64,000 nt of DNA, from contig JAWZYV010014429.1 of the NCBI GenBank assembly GCA_038373885.1, positions 186,001 through 250,000 of the forward strand, written 5' to 3'. The stretch is from Cheiracanthium punctorium. Lineage: Eukaryota; Arthropoda; Arachnida; Araneae; Cheiracanthiidae. The first letter of the stretch is position 1; every line of letters starts with the position of its first letter. Shown here piece after piece: positions 57,918-64,000 of this stretch. The notes under the pieces are model-generated. The model saw only the letters and a program-made list of their open reading frames with translations, searched no databases and was not told the origin of the DNA. A program made the position numbers and the translations under genes.

Positions 57918-58689
57918 GTTACAAAAATAAGATGGTTTAATGATAAAAAACCTACAAAAAGGTACAAATTGTTTTCGTCCTATATTAATTCTGAAGAACT
58001 TCTAGATTTATCGGCCGTTATCAAAAAACGGAAAGAAAGGGGGGGAAGGAAGAAATTCTGAAACACTTTCAGATTTTAAATACGCACTAAAGTGCTATAT
58101 ATTAAAAGCGTATCATAATCCATGCGTGCTCCCTATTTTCTTTCCTTATTCCATTAAGTTGGAAAGTGTATCATTATTCACGAGTCTGATTAAACAAAAT
58201 CAAAATTGGTATTTCTAGCATTCTTTTTCTGGATGTAATATATTAGAAACAGAAGGGGAAAAGACGAGCAGAAAAATGCATAATTCGAACTGAATGAAAG
58301 TTTAAAAAACTTATTTTTTGTTTGTTTGTTTGTGTAACATGTATTTCGAATTTGTATGCTTGGTTCGAAACCCGCTTATAAATCCCCGTCAGAAGGAAAA
58401 ACTTATTGATTGATGATTTTATTTAATAAAAACTGAGTATTCTATAAGTTTGCGCCATCTGTCGACGGCTTTGTAAAATAAAAGTCGATTGTATTCTTTT
58501 TATCGGATAAAATATTTTTTTTTTATTTGTATATTACAGGAAGAGTGTTTTTCTCGCGCGATAAAAAGTAGCCTGTTTGTTAATCTAGGACTTTAACTGT
58601 CTTTATTCCAAATTTCATACAAATTCGTGAAACCGTTTCAGCGTGAAAGAGTAACAAACATTGACATTTATAATATTAGTAGGATTTTC
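57918..58689. other. AT-rich sequence, no gene seen
   Basis: At 58610-58680 CGTGAAA.CGTTTCAGCGTGAA and ATTTATAATATTAGTAGGAT resemble a repeat tail seen at the ends of dispersed elements; the element is not defined. Confidence 0.4.
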
Positions 58690-58835
58690 GCTTATCCGCA
58701 TACTGCCATGTTTCCTCAAATAACAGCCAATATTCAAATTTTGAGATACAGCTCTACACCAGTAGCTTCCACACTTTTTAAAGTAAAGACCTTTACTATG
58801 TGTGGTGAACGAAGCTCCAGGAAGCGATCGGCAAA

Positions 58836-59410
58836 TCCTTACTATATAGTTACGCTGATCCCTGACTCACTCTGTAACCATTTTGGGCGACCACTTCAAT
58901 ATAAATATTTTACTGCCATTACTCCAAGAATATTAAAAAGTTCAAAAAGATTAAAAAGCAGGAAAAGCGTAATAATATCTACACTGTTTATACGATCCGC
59001 TTAAAATTTTTCATAATTATGCATAAAAATATAAGAAACAGTCTGTGCCACTTCTCAAAAATCTGAAAATCCACGGGTTCCCTCATTTTTAAGCGATTTT
59101 TTGCTATTTTCAGCTCCATTTTACTTCGGAGAATAAAAAAAAGTGAATCATTTGCGTGACAAAATGAGCTGTTGCAATCGATATGATGTCATATTCATCA
59201 CAGTCATCGGGCTTTGAAATGAAAGCGAGCTTCCAATTCTTTTAAAATAGTTTTGCAGATTTCAAAGTATAATTTTTTTTCACAAATAAATCGTCTGCAG
59301 GGATATTTGAATGGCTGTGTACACAAAGCGCAATCTTTCGAATGACAAAAACTTTAGCGCGTTTCTAGAAGAGCATGAAATTCGATTTGGGTATATTTCT
59401 TTATTTGCCA
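58836..59410 (+). mobile_element. Second copy of the 55783 Helitron, 3' end not recognised
   Basis: It starts TCCTTACTATATAGTTACGC and tracks 55783-56400 in order: CTGATCCCTGACTCACT, CACTTCAATATAAATATTTT, TTTATACGATCCGCTT, GTGAATCATTTGCGTGACAA, GAGCTGTTGCAATCGAT. Similarity fades near 59410 and no hairpin plus CTAG is found, so the copy is probably truncated or diverged. Sequence upstream (58690-58835) also matches 57290-57440, so a larger parent element may exist. Confidence 0.75.
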
Positions 59411-60140
59411 GCAGAGGGCAATTCGCGTCACTGAACGTGTCGATTAGAGCTACATATACGTCCTTCCCGGAATTTCCCGCCACAATTTGGAACCTTATCA
59501 GAAGGTGGGGACTTCAGACCCCTCAGGAACCTTATCAGAAGGCGGCAAATTGGCTAATCCATTTAGCGGGTTGACTGTACATCTCTAAATAGCTTTCATC
59601 TGCCATAATTAGACCACTTGTTATTCTCTGTATTTATGTACGCTTTTTCATACAATACACATATTAATCCACATACAAATGTGTAATTTTAAATAAATTA
59701 TTTTAATGTCTTGTTTCTGCTAATCTCTTTGAATAATTTAAAAAACATATTTAAAATTTAAAAGTACTTTCCTTTCACAATTAAAAGTATACTCTCAAAA
59801 ATAAGCTATTTAAATGTTTTTTTTTCTGTATATAAACTGATTATCAATCGAAAGCATTAGTATATTAAGCACGCAGAAATTCTTTCGAAATGTATACCTC
59901 AAAAGAATTTTCAAGTGCATGAATTTATTTTAAGAATTGCATTTTGTGGAGAAGAAAATCTTTATACAATACCACAATTACAGACATAAGTTACGAATTT
60001 TTCGTAACTAGCATACCATTAAATATTAAGAAATACGTTTATTATATTCTATTAGCATATTAGTTGAAACCAATATTACGTTCTTTGTAGAACGAATAAA
60101 CGAAGTCAGCAGGATATAAGTCAAATGCAACTTTTCTTAC
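59411..60140. other. AT-rich sequence, no gene seen
   Basis: CAGGAACCTTATCAGAAGG.GG is duplicated at 59492-59545 (two direct copies). Nothing else recognised. Confidence 0.45.
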
Positions 60141-60401
60141 CTGTTGAAGCCAACGACATCTGTTCACGATTCTGGACGAGATGTAATTGAACTGTATCGC
60201 CTTAGTTTCGGAATGGAGTTTTTGACTCCCTATCCCCCACGCACACCCCCTGTTCATGTAGGAGGCGCTGACGATTGTCTGTTTTAACTCTGAGAAGATG
60301 CGCGGTTGAGAAAGAGGGGAGATCAGTTGCCTTTCACAGGACGATGACTTTAAAACACAACAATCTGAAGAACTGACAAATTTATTTGCATTTCTTAGCA
60401 A
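60141..60401 (-). other. Possible 5' (non-coding) exon of a minus-strand gene
   Basis: A GC-richer island on the minus strand ends in AACAG|GTAAGA at 60141/60140, a near-consensus splice donor. No start codon opens a convincing reading frame through it. It lies about 39 kb upstream of the first coding exon of the receptor on the same strand, with no other minus-strand host gene between, so it could be the receptor's untranslated first exon. It could equally belong to another gene or be chance. The upstream edge is unknown; 60401 is nominal. Confidence 0.3.
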
Positions 60402-60679
60402 GAGGATTGAATTTAATGGTATTAGTTATCATACACACAATAGCGTGAAATATTCTTTAGTTCATTTATGTAAGCAGCTCTCGTTTTACACCGAGCAACT
60501 CATATTCGACTGAATAAAAATGAAGGACACATTAATTTTGGAGAAAGACTTAATAGAAGTCACTCATTTTTTATTGCAGAAATAGAGCATTTTTTTGTGA
60601 ATGCTGTAGATGCAAAAGTCACATTATTTACCTTTTTCAAGGTATTGATTTATTCATATCACCGTGTACATCTTTTTAA

Positions 60680-61187
60680 CCCTTTAACGCGCAGTGTTCC
60701 CGCTCTGGGAACACCAAACTCAGACGTTTTGACTGTTACCAGTCACGAAGAATAGATTTGATTTCTATAAAAATAGTTGCGAGTGACATAACTCCACGAG
60801 AATCCTTTACTTTTACAACTGTGGCTGCACAGCCAGCTGTCGTCAGAAAAGGGTCTCTAGATCTGTGGCACGCGATGAACGTTTCGATCGTCCGCCATCT
60901 TGCTGGTAGTTAAGTCGATCGATGGCAACGGCTGCCGTTTTTTCAGCATTGGGCAATCTATGCAGCTGTTCTCGCATTCTTCCATTTTTCGGGTGATGCC
61001 AGTGCTGTTAAAAATAATCGTGACAATTTTTTTTACGGGAAATGCCGTGCTAAAAAGTAAAGGATTCTCGTGGAGCTATGTCACCCGCAACTATTTTTTT
61101 AGAAATCAAATCTATTCTCAGTGACTGGCAACAGTCAAAACGTCAGAGTTTGGTGTTCCCAGAGCGGGAACACTGCGCGTTAAAGCG
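60680..61187. mobile_element. piggyBac-like fold-back element, copy 5 (508 bp)
   Basis: Flanked by TTAA on both sides (60676-60679, 61188-61191). Both outer arms are present here: CCCTTTAACGCGCAGTGTTC at the left, its inverse ending GCGCGTTAAAGCG at the right, each with the TTTGGTGTTCCCAGAGCGG block. The inner hairpin keeps only its right half (ATCTAGAGACC, CCGCCATCTTGCTG). It shows the full terminal inverted repeat of the family, about 120 bp. Confidence 0.88.
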
Positions 61188-61354
61188 TTAAAGTTTATAA
61201 TTCCTTGTGGCCGTTGACTGTTTGAGCAGTGCACAGGTGGTATACCCATCATAAATTACATCATTCTAGTTTCGTAGGATCAGTTTATCATAGGTGATGA
61301 TCAATTTCTAAATACATAAGGCGATTGTTATTTACGAGAGTTGTTTTAAGCTCC

Positions 61355-62025
61355 GATGGACCAATAAAATAAACAAAATGGATGTAAAAATTTTAGTAAA
61401 AAAACATTATGAATTTGTTTCTAATAATTAAGTACAAATACGATTACTTTTCGACATAGTCGCCTGCAAGATTCATATATTTGTCTTATTGATAGACAAA
61501 CTTTCCCACCTCTTCTACCACTAACGTTGGTATTAGTGGTTGTGAGCTGGTCTGAGCGTTCTTTTAAAGCTCATTATAGGTTTCTAATTGTTTTTAGTGG
61601 CGAGTTATTTTCAACTCTTTCTTGAACTGAGAAACTGGCTAAGAGTCTAAAGCTTTCAGACGAATTAGAAGCTCCAAAACAGCTTTCAGAAGCATCTCGC
61701 ATCAACGTTGTTTTGTAGTTCCTTATCAGTCCTTTACATTTGCACGCGGTGATTTTTATCGGTTTTCGAAACTGAAAAACTCGCTAAGAGTCGTAAGCTT
61801 CTAGACCAATCAGACCAGTCTAGACTAAGAATTTGGGCCCATTTCACATCACAGGTAGTTACATTCTTTGAAAAAATGATCATAAAGCTCGTCTAAGGTA
61901 GGAAAAATAACTATGAATCTTCATGGCTATTATGTCTAAAAGAAGCCATACTTGTTCCCACTTTTTGGTAAAAAAATTACACTCTTCATTAATACAACTT
62001 TTATTATTGGACCATCAGAAATTGA
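61355..62025 (-). pseudogene. mariner-like element relic (minus orientation)
   Basis: The ends are inverted copies of CTCCGATGGACCAATAA. Near the left end the minus strand reads V-G-K-F-V-Y-Q-stop-D-K-Y-M-N-L-A-G-D-Y-V-E-K (61509-61447), the typical C-terminus of mariner-type transposases, here with a stop. Little else is readable. Confidence 0.7.
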
Positions 62026-63677
62026 TAAAAAACCACTTATTGTTTTATTTCTTTTGTTTATATAATTTTTTGTAACTTATTGACTTTTCTTTAGGCAGTT
62101 ATTAAAATATTTTTTCTCCTAGAATTTTTGCAAACACTTTATTATGCGTCCTTCATTTTCCGTTTTTTGCAAACCGAGCATTTTAAAAATTTCCTACCAA
62201 TTCAAATATTTAGGAAGTCTACAGCAAAGCTGCCCACATCGGTCAAACTGTCACATATTATTTGAAATGCGTTTCTCTTTGATCTTACGTCTTCTTTAAA
62301 AAAGTGTGATTGAACTGTGAATATTTTGCAGACAAAAAAAAAAAAAAATGTTTTGATTTCACATCCACTTTTACTTTCAGTCCAAAGGAGACGTTTCTAA
62401 GGTGTATCTTTCAATTTTTATGGATGTGCAACTGAAATGAGGAGAGATTTTTGTCATGATACAGGTCAATGACTTTGAAAGGTGCTTTGAGAAAGACGAA
62501 AAGCTCTTACCTCTTTTTTATCGAAAATTATTCCTTTCTAAAATCTTGACGGAAGGATAAAAATAAAAATACTGTAATAAAATGAGACAGCACTGAATTT
62601 TAGAATACTTTTTGTTTGTATAAATAAAGGAAAACATGTAAACACACGTTGACTTGAAGTTCAACCATTTTATGGAGAATAAAATGTTATTTATTCAATA
62701 TTTATACTTGATAACCTTAACATTAATTAGCAAAACGTATATAGATAATAACATTGTAGAGTTGAATTATAATTATTAAGGTATAACTTTTCGATAGGAA
62801 GTGTCTTTTTTGTTTATGCTATAGCAAGCTTACACGAAAGGCATCTGCCTAGAGGGGGGGGGGGTCTTGGGCGGGGGACATTGAAAGGAATTGTCAGCTG
62901 ATGTCCGCAAGCCTTGTCAACTTATTAGTTTGTAACAGGAACGAGGCTTATTTTCATAACCATTAAAGCATGGAGTAAATATAAAGTGTTAAAAATACTT
63001 GTCTGTCTGTATGAACAATTTTTCAAACACCGTGTGTTACCCAGCTTTAAAATGAAAACAAAAGAATGTAACTTAAGTTTGAATTTTTTTTCACGAATCT
63101 AGAAATGTGTATTTTTGGTCCAATACACCTGCTGTCATAGCGTTTTCTTAAAAATCTAGTAAGCATTTGCTTTAAAAATTGAAAAATTTAATAAATATCA
63201 TAATTTTTTATGTACTGATTTTGTGTAGTGAAATCTTAAAGCCTATCTACAATAGTGAATCTTAAATCTTAAATTTTGTAGTGAGTAAAGTATTCACTTA
63301 AGATTTATGAGACTTTTTATTTTATCATTCTTTATCTTTCTCATATGCTGAGAACTAGAACATCCTCTTAAGTTACTAATGATTGAAATTTTCTTGCGAT
63401 ATGTCATAAAAATTGTTTAAAACATTAGCAATGTTGAAATAAAGCTCATTTGAAAAACCATTTTCTGAATTTTCTGATCATAAAAGAAATATACTTGTAG
63501 GATGAAAATTCAGCTTGTAAAAACATAAGATACACGAAAAATTGCTGAAAAAGGGAAAACAACATCAGCAGCAGCGATAAAAAACATTACTAATCATAGT
63601 ATTTTCTTTGCATTAATTGCTGTCTCTGCTTTTTAGTCAGTGAGTGAAATATGGTCCAGCTACGAAGATCATCCTAG
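62026..63677. other. AT-rich sequence, no gene seen
   Basis: Poly-A (62333-62348) and poly-G (62854-62865) tracts are present. No gene or element recognised. Confidence 0.5.
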
Positions 63678-63937
63678 CCGAGTGTTTCCCAACCTTGTTA
63701 CATCTGAGTACCAACGAAAATTGGACAAAGTATTTCGAGGACTAGGGCCAGCCAGAAATAATAAATGCTATACAAATATCTATTGTATTTATCAAATCAA
63801 GTGCTATACAAATAAAAAATTTAGTTTGAGCACCATTTACGGCTGTTTACTTTTTAATAAATTTGATATACAAGGACCGTCAGAAATGTATTGCGGACTG
63901 GTATCGGTCAGCGGACCAGTGATTGAGAAACACTGGT
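63678..63937. mobile_element. Candidate hAT MITE
   Basis: GAGTGTTTCCCAACC at the left and GATTGAGAAACACTGGTC at the right are inverted versions of a hAT-type CAGTGTTTCTCAAYC end. The target duplication is not clear. Confidence 0.55.
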
Positions 63938-64000
63938 CAAGGCGCTTATAGCAAATACACAAACATTACAGGCAAGAAAGTTTATACATACATACCGGCG

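Noticed and set aside
58627..59004. 125-codon open frame
   Set aside because: It crosses the boundary of the Helitron-like copy at 58836 and has no known motif; chance frame.

Overview
This is a eukaryotic, AT-rich, intron- and transposon-dominated window. The one host gene I can build with confidence is a class A (rhodopsin-like) G-protein-coupled receptor on the minus strand. Its four coding exons (21371-20953, 14224-13987, 10384-10223, 6670-6383) join in frame across three GT-AG introns and encode a 368-residue protein with all seven membrane segments, an ERY motif and NPLLY. Introns of 3.5-6.7 kb, Tc1/mariner, piggyBac-like, hAT, Helitron and pogo-type relics, and the style of the Tc1 transposase relic (GRMI...KL, GGRP.KTT, WPAYSPDLN, RGGHIPY ending) suggest an arthropod, most likely a chelicerate such as a spider. 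The taxonomic call is inference.

Layout. 1-1.65 kb: degenerate ~120-145 bp repeats ending in a Helitron-type 3' end. 2.0-3.25 kb: dead Tc1/mariner-type transposon. 4.1-5.5 kb: long fold-back element. 6.1-21.4 kb: the receptor gene. Its introns carry a Tc1 element split by a long-inverted-repeat element (6.87-9.76 kb), two piggyBac-like fold-back elements (10.4-11.8 kb), an IS630-type transposase relic split by a small TA-flanked element (18.1-19.0 kb) and two further inverted-repeat elements (19.2-20.3 kb). 23.3-32.1 kb: copies of a family built on ~173-bp tandem units, interrupted by a fold-back element and a tRNA-type SINE, and a pogo/Tigger-like element. 33.4-35.8 kb: a 2.4-kb DNA transposon with perfect 14-bp terminal inverted repeats, arrays of a repeated subterminal motif at both ends, and one broken two-exon gene. 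36.0-40.8 kb: a hAT-type element invaded by Helitrons placed head to tail. 40.9-46 kb: a hAT-like element, a clean 173-bp tandem array and a mariner relic. 49.1-51.8 kb: a transposon-associated pseudogene and a 2.27-kb element with TGCC/GGTAC-rich ends. 54.1-56.5 kb: the 3' end of a LINE, a piggyBac-like element and a 733-bp Helitron with intact termini. 57.7-64 kb: hAT, Helitron-like, piggyBac-like and mariner relics, plus one possible minus-strand 5' exon at 60141 with a consensus splice donor.

No CRISPR, operon, rRNA or bacterial feature is present. Apart from the receptor, every protein-like stretch I recognised is a decayed mobile-element gene. The best candidate for something undescribed is the 33419-35816 transposon. 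All family names are by-eye motif recognition; no database was searched.
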